From Faunimonas pinastri (GTDB lineage: Bacteria; Pseudomonadota; Alphaproteobacteria; Rhizobiales; Afifellaceae): a DNA stretch of 64,000 bases. Position 1 is the first letter of the stretch, and each line of letters opens with the position of its first letter. The position numbers were made by a program, and so were the translations under genes. Under the pieces are notes generated by a model that was not told where the DNA came from, did not search any database, and saw only the letters and a program-made list of their open reading frames with translations. Location: positions 1 through 64,000 of the forward strand of contig NZ_FOFG01000002.1 in assembly GCF_900110915.1 (NCBI RefSeq), in the 5' to 3' direction. Shown one piece after another: positions 41,848-51,973 of the stretch.

Positions 41848-43161
41848 ATGAAGCCTTTGTACGCTGCCCTCTTGGGCGCGGCGTCGCTTGTCGCGGTTTC
41901 CCAGGCCTCGGCACAGACGACCCTCACGATCGCTACCGTCAATAACGGCGACATGGTCCGCATGCAGGGCCTGACCGACGATTTCACCAAGAAGAACCCC
42001 GACATCAACGTGAAATGGGTCACGCTGGAAGAGAACGTTCTTCGCCAGCGCGTGACCACCGACATCGCCACCAAGGGCGGCCAGTTCGATGTGCTCACCA
42101 TCGGCACCTACGAAATCCCGATCTGGGCGAAGCAGAGCTGGCTGGTGCCGCTCGACAAGCTGCCGGCGGACTATGACGTCAACGACATCCTGCCGAAGAT
42201 CCGCGCCGCGGTGAGTTACAAGGACACGCTCTACGCCGCGCCGTTCTACGGCGAGAGCTCGATGACCATGTACCGCAAGGACCTGTTCGAGAAGGCCGGC
42301 CTGACGATGCCGGAGCAGCCGACCTGGGACTTCATCTTCGACGCGGCCAAGAAGATCACGGACAAGTCCACCGAGACCTACGGCATCTGCCTGCGCGGCA
42401 AGGCCGGCTGGGGCGAGAACATGGCGTTCCTGACGGCCATGTCGAACTCCTACGGCGCGCGCTGGTTCGACGAGAAGTGGCAGCCCCAGTTCAACACGCC
42501 GGAGTGGAAGGCGACGCTCACCGACTACGTGAAGGTCATGAAGGAAGCCGGCCCTCCCGGTGCCTCGTCCAACGGCTTCAACGAGAACCTGGCCCTGTTC
42601 GATGCCGGCAAGTGCGGCATCTGGATCGACGCGACGGTCGCCGCCTCCTTCATTTCCGATCCCAAGCAGTCCAAGGTGGCCGACAAGGTCGGCTTCGCCC
42701 CCGCCCCGACCAAGGGCCTCGGCAAGACCGCTGCATGGCTCTGGGCCTGGAACCTGGCCATCCCCGCCGGCTCCAAGAAGGTCGACGCCGCCGAGAAGTT
42801 CATCGCCTGGGCAACCAGCAAGGACTACCTGAAGCTCGTCGCCGACAAGGAAGGCTGGGCCAACGTTCCTCCGGGCACGCGCACCTCGCTCTACAACAAT
42901 CCGGAATACCAGAAGGCCGCTCCGTTCGCCGCTCAGACGCTGCAGGCGATCAACTCGGCCGACCCGGATCATCCGACGGTGAAGCCGGTCCCCTACACCG
43001 GTGTGCAGTACGCTGCCATTCCTGAGTTCCAGGGCATCGGCACCACCGTCGGCCAGCAGTTCTCCGCGGCGCTCTCGGGCTCCAAGTCGGTGGACGCGGC
43101 GCTCGAGGCCGCCCAGGCCTCCACCGAGCGCGAGATGAAGCGTTCCGGCTACCCGAAGTAA
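41848..43161 (+). CDS. smoE: Polyol ABC transporter substrate-binding protein (SmoE)
   Basis: This 437-residue periplasmic protein has a Sec signal peptide ending SQASAQ (about residue 23) and the family 1 solute-binding fold with GLTDDFTKKNPDINVKWVTL and PFYGESSMTMYRKDLFEKAG. It matches SmoE, which binds sorbitol, mannitol and related polyols. It is preceded by GGGAGGA and by the two operator elements, and is followed by a strong hairpin before the permease genes, which fits the need for excess binding protein. Confidence 0.92.
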   Translation: MKPLYAALLGAASLVAVSQASAQTTLTIATVNNGDMVRMQGLTDDFTKKNPDINVKWVTLEENVLRQRVTTDIATKGGQFDVLTIGTYEIPIWAKQSWLVPLDKLPADYDVNDILPKIRAAVSYKDTLYAAPFYGESSMTMYRKDLFEKAGLTMPEQPTWDFIFDAAKKITDKSTETYGICLRGKAGWGENMAFLTAMSNSYGARWFDEKWQPQFNTPEWKATLTDYVKVMKEAGPPGASSNGFNENLALFDAGKCGIWIDATVAASFISDPKQSKVADKVGFAPAPTKGLGKTAAWLWAWNLAIPAGSKKVDAAEKFIAWATSKDYLKLVADKEGWANVPPGTRTSLYNNPEYQKAAPFAAQTLQAINSADPDHPTVKPVPYTGVQYAAIPEFQGIGTTVGQQFSAALSGSKSVDAALEAAQASTEREMKRSGYPK

Positions 43162-43180
43162 GCTCCAGCTAGCCGAATTG

Positions 43181-43205
43181 CGGACGCAGGCACGGCCTGC
43201 GTCCG
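43181..43205 (+). other. Strong intercistronic hairpin between smoE and smoF
   Basis: CGGACGCAGG (43181-43190) and CCTGCGTCCG (43196-43205) form a perfect 10-bp stem with a 5-nt loop, 20 bp after the smoE stop. No T-run follows. It probably stabilises the smoE message or causes partial termination. Confidence 0.6.
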
Positions 43206-43266
43206 TCATCTGCCCCTCCCTCCCAAGAGAGGCGAGGCGAAACGATTATGCTTCGGGAGGAAGGGC

Positions 43267-44139
43267 ATGGCGACGCGTCAGACGCACATGCTGGGGCGCA
43301 TTCTCATAGCTCCGTCTGTCTTGCTGCTTTTTATCTGGATGATCGTCCCGCTGGTGATGACCATCTATTTCTCGGTGCTGCACTATGATCTGCTGAACCC
43401 CGGCGTTCACGATTTCATCGGCTTCGAGAACTACTATTACTTCCTCACCGATCCCGCTTTCCTCGCCTCCCTGAAGAACACGCTGGTCCTGGTCGGATCG
43501 GTCCTGATCATCACCGTGGTGCTGGGCACGCTTGTCGCCCTTCTGATGGACCAGCCGGTCATCGGCCGGAACTTCGTGCGGCTGATGGTGATCGCGCCCT
43601 TCTTCGTCATGCCGACGGTGAGCGCGCTGGTCTGGAAGAACCTGCTGATGCATCCGGTGTCCGGGTTCTTCGCCTGGATCGCGACCTCGCTGGGCTTCCG
43701 TCCCATCGACTGGTTCGCTCAGGCGCCGCTCTTCTCCATCATCCTGATCGTCGCGTGGCAATGGCTGCCCTTCGCGACGCTGATCCTGCTGACAGCGCTC
43801 CAGTCCCTGGACGAGGAGCAGAAGGAAGCCGCCGAGATGGACGGCGCGCATGCCTTCTCCACCTTCTTCTATATCACCCTGCCCCACCTCGCCCGACCGA
43901 TCACCGTGGTGATCCTGATCGAGACGATCTTCCTGCTCAGCGTCTTCGCCGAGATCTTCGTCACGACCGGCGGCGGCCCGGGCCTGCAGACTACCAATAT
44001 CGCCTTCCTGATCTACTCGCAGGCGCTGATCCAGTACGACGTGGGTGGCGCTTCCGCCGGCGGCCTCGTGGCCGTGGTGATCGCCAACATCGTCGCCATC
44101 ATCCTCGTCCGCCTGGTCGGCAAGAACCTGGAGACCTGA
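43267..44139 (+). CDS. smoF: Polyol ABC transporter permease (SmoF)
   Basis: This 290-residue permease of the MalF type has about six spans, beginning with VLLLFIWMIVPLVMTIYFSV, and the EAA loop EEQKEAAEMDGAHAFSTFF. It follows the strong hairpin after smoE and precedes smoG by 2 bp. It forms the channel for polyol import with SmoG. Confidence 0.92.
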   Translation: MATRQTHMLGRILIAPSVLLLFIWMIVPLVMTIYFSVLHYDLLNPGVHDFIGFENYYYFLTDPAFLASLKNTLVLVGSVLIITVVLGTLVALLMDQPVIGRNFVRLMVIAPFFVMPTVSALVWKNLLMHPVSGFFAWIATSLGFRPIDWFAQAPLFSIILIVAWQWLPFATLILLTALQSLDEEQKEAAEMDGAHAFSTFFYITLPHLARPITVVILIETIFLLSVFAEIFVTTGGGPGLQTTNIAFLIYSQALIQYDVGGASAGGLVAVVIANIVAIILVRLVGKNLET

Positions 44140-44141
44140 TC

Positions 44142-44972
44142 ATGGCGCGCAAGAGAACAACCACGCGGATCGTCGTCAGCACCGTCAGTGCCTGGGTCGT
44201 CGGGTTTATCTTCTTCTTCCCGATCCTCTGGATGATCCTGACGAGCTTCAAGACCGAGCTCGACGCCTTCTCAATCCCGCCGAAGTTCCTGTTCTTCCAC
44301 TGGACGACGGAGAACTACGCGACGGTTCAGGAGCGCAGCAACTACGTCCACCATGCGCTGAACTCGGTGATCCTGGCCGGCGGCTCGACGCTGATCGCGC
44401 TGCTGATCGCCGTTCCCGCCGCCTACGCGATGGCGTTCTCGCCGACCAAGCGGACGCGCGGCACGCTCATGTGGATGCTTTCAACCAAGATGATGCCACC
44501 GGTGGGCGTTCTCGTGCCGATCTACCTGCTGTTCCGGGACTTCAATCTCCTTGATTCCCGCATCGGACTGATCGCCGTGCTTTGCCTGGGCAACCTGCCG
44601 ATCGTGATCTGGATGCTGTTCACGTATTTCAAGGAAATCCCGAAGGACATCCTTGAAGCGGCGCGGATGGACGGTGCCACAATCGGCAAGGAGATGGTCT
44701 ACATCCTGATGCCCATGGCGGTGCCGGGCATCGCCTCGACCCTGTTGCTGAACGTCATCCTCGCCTGGAACGAGGCGTTCTGGACGCTGAACCTGACCAC
44801 TTCGACGGCCGCGCCGCTGACGGTCTTCATCGCTTCCTATTCCAGTCCGGAAGGTCTGTTCTGGGCGAAGCTGTCGGCCGCCTCGACGCTCGCCATCGCC
44901 CCCATCCTCATCATCGGCTGGTTCAGTCAGAAGCAGCTCGTCCGCGGTCTCACCTTCGGCGCCGTCAAGTAG
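44142..44972 (+). CDS. smoG: Polyol ABC transporter permease (SmoG)
   Basis: This 276-residue permease of the MalG type starts at ATG 44142. It has about six spans and the EAA loop [20 protein letters not shown]. The segment [20 protein letters not shown] is typical of SmoG. It lies two bases after smoF and 23 bases before smoK in a single operon. Confidence 0.92.
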   Translation: MARKRTTTRIVVSTVSAWVVGFIFFFPILWMILTSFKTELDAFSIPPKFLFFHWTTENYATVQERSNYVHHALNSVILAGGSTLIALLIAVPAAYAMAFSPTKRTRGTLMWMLSTKMMPPVGVLVPIYLLFRDFNLLDSRIGLIAVLCLGNLPIVIWMLFTYFKEIPKDILEAARMDGATIGKEMVYILMPMAVPGIASTLLLNVILAWNEAFWTLNLTTSTAAPLTVFIASYSSPEGLFWAKLSAASTLAIAPILIIGWFSQKQLVRGLTFGAVK

Positions 44973-44995
44973 GCGTCGGGACAAGGTATCCACCC

Positions 44996-46000
<1,005 letters not shown>

Positions 46001-46003
46001 ACC

Positions 46004-46009
46004 AGAGGA
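46004..46009 (+). promoter_or_regulatory. Ribosome binding site fixing the TTG start of mtlK
   Basis: AGAGGA lies 6 nt before TTG 46016, and the residues that follow match the family start. Confidence 0.6.
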
Positions 46010-46015
46010 TTTCCT

Positions 46016-47500
46016 TTGACTGAACTCTCTCAAAAGACCCTCGCCGAACTCGGCTCTTCCGTCGCCCTGCCCGGCTACGATCGGTCGGCCCTGCGTGCGG
46101 GCATCGTGCATTTCGGCGTCGGAAACTTCCATCGCGTGCATCTGGCGGTTTATGTCGACCGCTGCCTTGCCGAGCCGGGCAGCGAGGCTTGGGGAATCTG
46201 TGGCGTCGAGCTCATCGACAACCCGGGCACCAGGGCCAAGGCCGAGGCTTACCGCGCGCAGGACAATCTCTACACCGTGACGGAATCCGCCCCGGATGGC
46301 AGCTCGCACGCGCGGGTCATCGGCGCGATGATCGAGTACCTGCACGCGCCCGCCGATCCCGAGGCCGTGCTGCGGCGGCTGGCCGATCCAGCCACCCACA
46401 TCGCGTCCCTGACCATCACCGAGGGCGGCTACAACCTCGACGAGGCGACCGGCGAGTTCAATCTCGAGCAGTCAGATGTCCAAGGCGACCTCTCGGGCGC
46501 GCCGCTGCGAACGGTGTTCGCCTACATCGTCGAAGGCCTGCGGCGCCGCCGGGATGCCGGCCTGCCCGCCTTCACGGTGATGTCCTGCGACAACCTCCGC
46601 CACAATGGCGATACCGCCCGCAAAGCGATTACCGGTTATGCCCGGGCCATGGACGGCGAGCTTGCCGAGTGGATCGACAGGAACGCCGCCTTCCCCAACA
46701 GCATGGTCGACCGCATCGCTCCCCAGGTGCCCGAGGCCGTGCGGATCCGCCTCAACGAGCACAGCGGCGTGGACGACCGGGTGCCCGCGCTGGGCGAAGA
46801 CTTCATGCAGTTCGTGCTGGAGGACATCTTCAGCGACGGCCGCCCGGATTTCGGTTCGGTCGGGGTCGAGTTGCGCAGCGACGTTGCCGTCTTCGAGGTG
46901 ATGAAGCAGCGCATCCTGAATGCCTCGCACATGATGCTCGGCTATCCCGGCCTGCTGATCGGACAGCGCATCGTGCATGAGGCGATGCGGGACGAGCGTC
47001 TCTTCCGCCTGCTCGACACATTCTGCGACCGCGACGTGATCCCCAACCTGCAGGCGCCCGAGGGCGTGTCGCTACCGGCCTACAAGGCGAAGGTGCTGGA
47101 GCGCTTCGCCAACCCGGCCATCAACGATCAGCTGCAGCGCCTCTCCATGCTCGGCTGGTCCAAGTTCCCGATCTACCACGGCAAGATCCTGGAGGCGCTG
47201 CTCGCCAGGGGCATGGACACGCGGCGCGAGGCGTTTTTCCTCGCCTGCATCGAGCGCTATCTCGCAGGGGTGGACGACAAGGGCGAGAGCTTCACGGTCG
47301 ACGAGCCGCAGATCACGCCCGAGGACTGGGCTATGATCCGGAGCGACGATCCCGTCGGCTTCCTGCGCGGCGGCCCCTTCGCGCCGCTGGGCCTGGCCGA
47401 TCATCCGACGTTCCGCGAGCAATATCTGGGCTTCAAGCGGCAACTCGCCGACGAGGGCTGCGCCGCAACGCTTGACGGGCTGCTCGCAGCCACGGCTTGA
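46016..47500 (+). CDS. mtlK: Mannitol/arabitol dehydrogenase family protein (MtlK)
   Basis: This 494-residue long-chain polyol dehydrogenase has the N-terminal nucleotide motif GIVHFGVGNFHRVHLAVYVD and the catalytic-domain block CDNLRHNGDTARKA with the later KFPIYHGKILEALLARGM. It would oxidise mannitol to fructose, or D-arabitol to D-xylulose, with NAD. The start is TTG at 46016. The combination with a pentulose kinase downstream and no smoS suggests that D-arabitol or another pentitol may be as important as mannitol. Confidence 0.9.
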   Translation: MTELSQKTLAELGSSVALPGYDRSALRAGIVHFGVGNFHRVHLAVYVDRCLAEPGSEAWGICGVELIDNPGTRAKAEAYRAQDNLYTVTESAPDGSSHARVIGAMIEYLHAPADPEAVLRRLADPATHIASLTITEGGYNLDEATGEFNLEQSDVQGDLSGAPLRTVFAYIVEGLRRRRDAGLPAFTVMSCDNLRHNGDTARKAITGYARAMDGELAEWIDRNAAFPNSMVDRIAPQVPEAVRIRLNEHSGVDDRVPALGEDFMQFVLEDIFSDGRPDFGSVGVELRSDVAVFEVMKQRILNASHMMLGYPGLLIGQRIVHEAMRDERLFRLLDTFCDRDVIPNLQAPEGVSLPAYKAKVLERFANPAINDQLQRLSMLGWSKFPIYHGKILEALLARGMDTRREAFFLACIERYLAGVDDKGESFTVDEPQITPEDWAMIRSDDPVGFLRGGPFAPLGLADHPTFREQYLGFKRQLADEGCAATLDGLLAATA

Positions 47501-47509
47501 GGGCACACC

Positions 47510-49225
47510 ATGCCCGACACGAACACCGATCGCCAGACCCGGCCACTCCCTCGCGGAGTGACCGCCGCGAAAGGCGTTCGTGAATTCTACGTGGGCGTCG
47601 ACGTCGGCACGGGCAGCGCGCGCGCCGGCCTGTTCGATGGGTCCGGGCAGATGGTTTCGGCCGCCCGCCAACCCATCGAGACCTGGCACGATCCAGGCGA
47701 CATCGCCGAGCAATCGTCGGAGGATATCTGGGCGGCCTGCGTGCGCGCGGTGCGCGAGGCTATGGCCGAGGCCGGCATTTCGCGGGGAGACGTCAGGGGC
47801 ATCGGCTTCGACGCGACATGCTCGCTGGTCGTGCTCGACGGTGAGGCCCGGCCGCTTTCCGTGAGCCGGTCCGGCGACCCCCGGCGCAACATCGTCGTCT
47901 GGATGGACCACCGGGCGCTCGAGCAGGCCGATCGCATCAATGCGACCGGTCACGAGGTTCTTCGCTATGTCGGCGGCATCATCTCGCCGGAGATGGAAAC
48001 GCCGAAGATCCTGTGGCTGAAGGAGAACCTGCCCGATACCTACCAAAGGGCCGAGCATTTCCTCGATCTGGCGGATTTCCTGACCTTTCGTGCGACGGGC
48101 AGCACCGCCCGCTCGCTCTGCACCACCGCCTGCAAGTGGACGTATCTTGCCCATGAAAGCCGCTGGAGCGCCGACTATTTCGACGAGATCGGCCTTTCCG
48201 AGCTGAAGCAGGACGACTTCCGCCGCATCGGTCAGGAGATCGTGGAGCCCGGTGCCGCGCTCGGGAGGGGGCTGACGGAGGAAGCCGCGGCGCAACTCGG
48301 GCTTGCCGAGGGAACGCCTGTCGCGGCCGGCCTGATCGACGCCCATGCCGGTGGCGTCGGCACGCTCGGCGGCAGCGATCCCTCCGGCTCGGTCGCGGAC
48401 GCGCGCCGACGGATCGGCTACATCATGGGCACCTCGGCCTGCATCATGGCGACGACCGACGACCCCGCTTTCGTGCCGGGCGTCTGGGGTCCCTATTTCT
48501 CCGCGATGTTTCCGGGCTTCTGGCTGAACGAAGGCGGGCAATCCGCGTCCGGCGCCGCGCTCGACCATCTTATCCGCTCGCATCCTGCCCATGCGGACGC
48601 CAATGCCGCCGCGCAGGCTGGCGGGATCAGCCTGCTGGAATTTCTTGAGGGCAGGATTGCGTCCCGTGTGCCCGGCATGGCGGAGGCGGCGCGTCTGGCC
48701 CGCGACATCCACGTGCTGCCGGAATATCTCGGCAATCGCTCGCCCCATGCAGATCCGCATGCCCGCGCGGTCATTGCCGGGCTGGCCATCGAGGACGATC
48801 TGGAAAGCCTGGAAAGCCTGTTCGTCGCCGGGATCTGCGGGCTCGCTTATGGCCTGGCCGACGTGATCGACGCGCTGAAGGCAAAGGGCATCCCTTGCGA
48901 ATTGCTGGTGATCAGCGGCGGCGCGAGCCGCAGCGCCCTTACCCGCCAGATCCTGGCGGATGCGACCGGCGTGCCCGTCGCGCTCGCGGCCACGCCCGAA
49001 CCCGTCCTCCTCGGCGCCGCCATGCTGGGCGCGGTCGCCGCCGGCGCGCACCCCACCCTTGGCGATGCCGCCGCCGCCATGTCGCGGCTCGGCCAGACCA
49101 CGGCAGCGACGTCGCCGGATCTCGCAAGCTTCCACGCAGCGAAGCGGAAGGTGCATCGTGCCATGCAGGCGTTCGAGCGGAACAGCCGCGAGATCATGGC
49201 CGGGCTTTCGGCCTCCCCCCACTAG
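47510..49225 (+). CDS. FGGY-family pentulose kinase (ribulokinase-like)
   Basis: This 571-residue kinase has the phosphate motif YVGVDVGTGSARAGLFD, the FGGY signature region with VVWMDHRALEQADRIN, and the C-terminal ISGGASRSALTRQILAD adenosine site. The stretch MGTSACIMATTDDPAFVPGV followed by WGPYFSAMFPGFWLNEGGQS is diagnostic of the TIGR01315 group, which includes D-ribulokinase (FGGY), rather than of XylB xylulokinase. It lies 9 bp after mtlK and ends the polyol operon. It would phosphorylate the pentulose made by the dehydrogenase; substrate specificity is inferred. Confidence 0.87.
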   Translation: MPDTNTDRQTRPLPRGVTAAKGVREFYVGVDVGTGSARAGLFDGSGQMVSAARQPIETWHDPGDIAEQSSEDIWAACVRAVREAMAEAGISRGDVRGIGFDATCSLVVLDGEARPLSVSRSGDPRRNIVVWMDHRALEQADRINATGHEVLRYVGGIISPEMETPKILWLKENLPDTYQRAEHFLDLADFLTFRATGSTARSLCTTACKWTYLAHESRWSADYFDEIGLSELKQDDFRRIGQEIVEPGAALGRGLTEEAAAQLGLAEGTPVAAGLIDAHAGGVGTLGGSDPSGSVADARRRIGYIMGTSACIMATTDDPAFVPGVWGPYFSAMFPGFWLNEGGQSASGAALDHLIRSHPAHADANAAAQAGGISLLEFLEGRIASRVPGMAEAARLARDIHVLPEYLGNRSPHADPHARAVIAGLAIEDDLESLESLFVAGICGLAYGLADVIDALKAKGIPCELLVISGGASRSALTRQILADATGVPVALAATPEPVLLGAAMLGAVAAGAHPTLGDAAAAMSRLGQTTAATSPDLASFHAAKRKVHRAMQAFERNSREIMAGLSASPH

Positions 49226-49405
49226 CAGCATCGAGACGGGCGACAGCCCTGGCGTTTGTTTAGGCACGCCTCAAAGCCCGGAAGGGCTGATTTCGGACCA
49301 ACGCCGGGGCTGATTCTTCAGTCCTGCTCATCGGCACGGCAGCCGACGACAATCTTTGCGCATCACCGCTATTGCCAACCTGTCATGACGTTGTGACGAT
49401 ATGGC

Positions 49406-50155
49406 ATGTTCACAGACGAAAAGCTTCAGGACGGGCCCGTCCCGCTCTGGTTCCAGATCGCCGAGCGGCTGCGGCGCGCGATCGCCGATGGCGAGTTCCG
49501 CGTCGGCGACAAGCTTCCCTCCGAGGCAGACCTCAACCGCGTCTTCGGCGTCAGCCGCACCACGGCGCGCGCGGCGCTGGACCAGCTGGAGCATGAGGGG
49601 CTCATCGCCCGCAGGTCCGGCAAGGGCTCCATCGTCCTGCCGCCGCGCGTCGACCAGCCGCTGAACCTGCTTGCCGGTTTCGGCGAGGACATGCGCGCCC
49701 GCGGGCTCAACCCGAACTACCGAACGCGCTTTGTCGGCCACGAGGCGGCCAGCTCCGAGGTTTCCGCAGCGCTGGAGATCGACACCGGTCAGCCGGTGGT
49801 CCGGATCAACCGCCTTCTCTGCACCGACGACCAGCCCGTCGCCTTTTCCACCTCCTGGATCGCGCCTAACCTCACCAGCGACAGGCGCATCCCGAACGTC
49901 GAGGAACTCGACCGGGGTTCCCTTTACGAGTGGCTGAAGGGCGTCTGCGGCGCCACGATCGCCGGCGGTTACGAGTTCATCGAAGCGGCAAATGCGAGTT
50001 CGGAACTCGCGGGGCCGCTTGAAATACAGCCCGGGGCCGCTGTCCTGGTGGCGCGCCGCGTCACCCGGGGGCTGGACGGGCGGCCGGTCGAATATGCCGT
50101 TCTCCATTACCGTCCCGACCGCTATCGTTTCCGCATCGAGCTGGGGCGGCCATGA
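49406..50155 (+). CDS. GntR family regulator with UTRA domain
   Basis: This 249-residue regulator has an N-terminal winged helix (WFQIAERLRRAIADGEFRVG, then LPSEADLNRVFGVSRTTARA) and a UTRA ligand-binding domain from about residue 90 (GHEAASSEVSAALEIDTGQP and VVRINRLLCTDDQPVAFSTS). Such regulators sense sugars, sugar phosphates or amino compounds. It is the first gene of the operon and overlaps the PfkB gene by 4 nt. The upstream 180 bp hold an 8-bp palindrome GTCATGAC at 49382-49389 close to the start, a weak operator candidate. Confidence 0.9.
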   Translation: MFTDEKLQDGPVPLWFQIAERLRRAIADGEFRVGDKLPSEADLNRVFGVSRTTARAALDQLEHEGLIARRSGKGSIVLPPRVDQPLNLLAGFGEDMRARGLNPNYRTRFVGHEAASSEVSAALEIDTGQPVVRINRLLCTDDQPVAFSTSWIAPNLTSDRRIPNVEELDRGSLYEWLKGVCGATIAGGYEFIEAANASSELAGPLEIQPGAAVLVARRVTRGLDGRPVEYAVLHYRPDRYRFRIELGRP

Positions 50156-51093
50156 GCGATCCCGGCCCGCTCTTCATCGACCCGCTCTTTATCGGCTCCC
50201 TCTTTATCGGGCCCCTCTTCATCGGGGACGTCAGCTGGGACCTGACTTTCGCGGTCTCGCATGTTCCCGCGCCTGACGAAAAGGTCCATGCCGGCGCGCT
50301 CTTCGCCTCCGCCGGTGGTGTGGTGGTGAACGCGGCGGTCGCGGCAAGCTGCGCGGGAGCGCGTCCGACAACCTTGCTCCGGCTGGGCGACGATGCGACC
50401 GGGCGGCTCGTGGAAGCCGATCTCGGTGCCAAGGGCGTGCGCGTTCGCTCCACCAGCGTTGCCGGCGCGACCTGCCACGTCGTGATCATGATCGAGCCGC
50501 ATGGCGAAAAGCGCATGGTGCTTTATCCCGGCGTTTCCATGTACCCCGCCGACGAGCTGATCGTCGCGACCGACTTCAGCGCGGCCCCCTGGGTCCACAC
50601 CTCCGTCTACGACCGCCAGGCGGCGTCGCTCGTCGTCGGCAAGTGTCGCGAGCACGGCGTACGCTGGTCGCTCGATCTCGAACCCGCGACCTTCCCGGAC
50701 GGCATCGAGACGCTTTCCGACCATCTGGACGGCGCCGAGCTGGTCTTCTGCAACGCCCGGTCCGCGGCGCAACTTGGCGGCGATCCCGTTGAAATCCTGC
50801 AGGGCCTCGGTGTCCGCAACGTCGTCCTGACGCTCGGGCCGGATGGCGCGGCATGGCACGGGCGGCAGGGTACGTTCTCCGTCGCGGCTCCGCACGGGAA
50901 GGTCGTCGATACGACGGGCGCCGGCGATTGCCTCGCGGGCTGGCTCATCGCCGAACTGCTCGCCGACACCGCGCCCGAAATCGCGCTCCGCAACGCCGTC
51001 GCCGCCGCGACGCTCAGCTGCGGCATTGCCGGCGCCCAAGCCTCCTATCCCACCCGTGCGCAGGTCGAGGAGACCGTCGCGCGCAGCGCCTGA
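50152..51093 (+). CDS. PfkB-family carbohydrate kinase with repeated N-terminal strand
   Basis: This 313-residue ribokinase-like protein has the substrate-side segment GGVVVNAAVAASCAGARP and the catalytic motif DTTGAGDCLAGW near the C-terminus, so it phosphorylates a sugar, nucleoside or similar alcohol. The first strand, normally one LFIGDVSWDL unit, is preceded by three extra PLFIG-like units encoded by a 15-bp tandem repeat (50167-50226). The gene overlaps the regulator gene by 4 nt. Its product is likely handled by the BtpA/SgcQ protein that follows. Confidence 0.87.
   Translation: MSDPGPLFIDPLFIGSLFIGPLFIGDVSWDLTFAVSHVPAPDEKVHAGALFASAGGVVVNAAVAASCAGARPTTLLRLGDDATGRLVEADLGAKGVRVRSTSVAGATCHVVIMIEPHGEKRMVLYPGVSMYPADELIVATDFSAAPWVHTSVYDRQAASLVVGKCREHGVRWSLDLEPATFPDGIETLSDHLDGAELVFCNARSAAQLGGDPVEILQGLGVRNVVLTLGPDGAAWHGRQGTFSVAAPHGKVVDTTGAGDCLAGWLIAELLADTAPEIALRNAVAAATLSCGIAGAQASYPTRAQVEETVARSA
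50167..50226 (+). repeat. Four tandem 15-bp units at the start of the PfkB gene
   Basis: Four consecutive 15-bp units (starting 50167, 50182, 50197 and 50212) encode PLFID, PLFIG, SLFIG and PLFIG. The unit length keeps the frame, so changes in copy number would lengthen or shorten the protein by five residues each without a frameshift. Confidence 0.85.
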
Positions 51094-51121
51094 GGGCGCC
51101 CTTGAACGAAGAGGAATTAGC

Positions 51122-51973
51122 ATGACCGCACCCAAGGTGCTGCCGCCCAAGCCGTCCGCGCTGGAGGAACTGTTCGCGGTGAAGAAGCCGATCATCGGCG
51201 TCATTCACCTGCGGGCCCTGCCCGGCGCTCCCCGCTATGACGGCACCCCCGTGCGCGAGATCTACGCCGACGCCGTGCGCGACGCGCATACGCTGGCCGA
51301 TGGCGGCGTCGACGGCATCATCGTGGAAAATGCCGGCGACATGCCGTTCTCGCGGCCCGAGGATATCGGCCCGGAGACGGTCGCGGGCCTGACCGCCGCG
51401 TGCCTCGCCGTGCGCGACGCGGTAGATACGCCGATCGGCATCACCTGCGTCGCCAACGCCGTCATTCCGGCACTGGGCGTCGCCAAGGCCGTCGGCGCGC
51501 GCTGGGTCCGGGCCAATCAATGGGTCAATGCCTATGTCGCCAATGAAGGCTTCCTGAACGGCCCCGCCCCCCGCGCCCTCCGCTACCGTGCCGCCATCGG
51601 CGCGCAGGACGTGCGGATCTTCGCCGACGTGCATGTGAAGTTCGGCGCCCATGCGATCACCGCCGACCGCTCCATCGACGAGCAGGCGACGGACGCGGAA
51701 TGGTTCGACGCCGACGTGCTGATCGCCACCGGCACCCGCACGGGATCGCCGACGCAGCCGGCCGAGGTCGAGGAGGTGCGCAAGGGCACGAACCTGCCGC
51801 TGATCGTCGGCTCCGGCCTGTCGCCGGAACAGGTGCCGAGCCTCTTCAACGTCGCTGACGGCGCGATCATCGGGCAGTGGCTGAAGGTCGACGGCCGCTG
51901 GTGGAATCCCGTCGATCCCAAGCGCGTCGAGCAGCTGATGAACGCCGTTTCCAAGGTGCGGAGCGCGGGATGA
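51122..51973 (+). CDS. BtpA/SgcQ family TIM-barrel protein
   Basis: This 283-residue protein has the BtpA/SgcQ blocks PIIGVIHLRALPGAPRYDG, VDGIIVENAGDMPF, WVRANQWVNAYVANEGFL and IFADVHVKFGAH. The fold is a TIM barrel. SgcQ occurs in sugar operons, and BtpA has been linked to photosystem I stability in cyanobacteria; no reaction is established. The ATG at 51122 follows GAGGAA. It overlaps the next gene by 4 nt, in an operon with a PfkB kinase, so a phosphorylated sugar may be its substrate. Confidence 0.88.
   Translation: MTAPKVLPPKPSALEELFAVKKPIIGVIHLRALPGAPRYDGTPVREIYADAVRDAHTLADGGVDGIIVENAGDMPFSRPEDIGPETVAGLTAACLAVRDAVDTPIGITCVANAVIPALGVAKAVGARWVRANQWVNAYVANEGFLNGPAPRALRYRAAIGAQDVRIFADVHVKFGAHAITADRSIDEQATDAEWFDADVLIATGTRTGSPTQPAEVEEVRKGTNLPLIVGSGLSPEQVPSLFNVADGAIIGQWLKVDGRWWNPVDPKRVEQLMNAVSKVRSAG

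Noticed and set aside
47072-49267. A minus-strand frame of over 700 codons across mtlK and the FGGY kinase.
   Set aside because: The opposite strand encodes two complete enzymes with active-site motifs; the minus frame shows none.
49382-49389. GTCATGAC as the GntR operator.
   Set aside because: Eight bases is too short to rely on, and the site is only 16 bp before the start codon; mentioned only as a weak candidate.
50167-50226. The PfkB repeat as a phase-variation switch.
   Set aside because: The unit is 15 bp, a multiple of three, so gain or loss would not shift the frame. Length variation remains possible.
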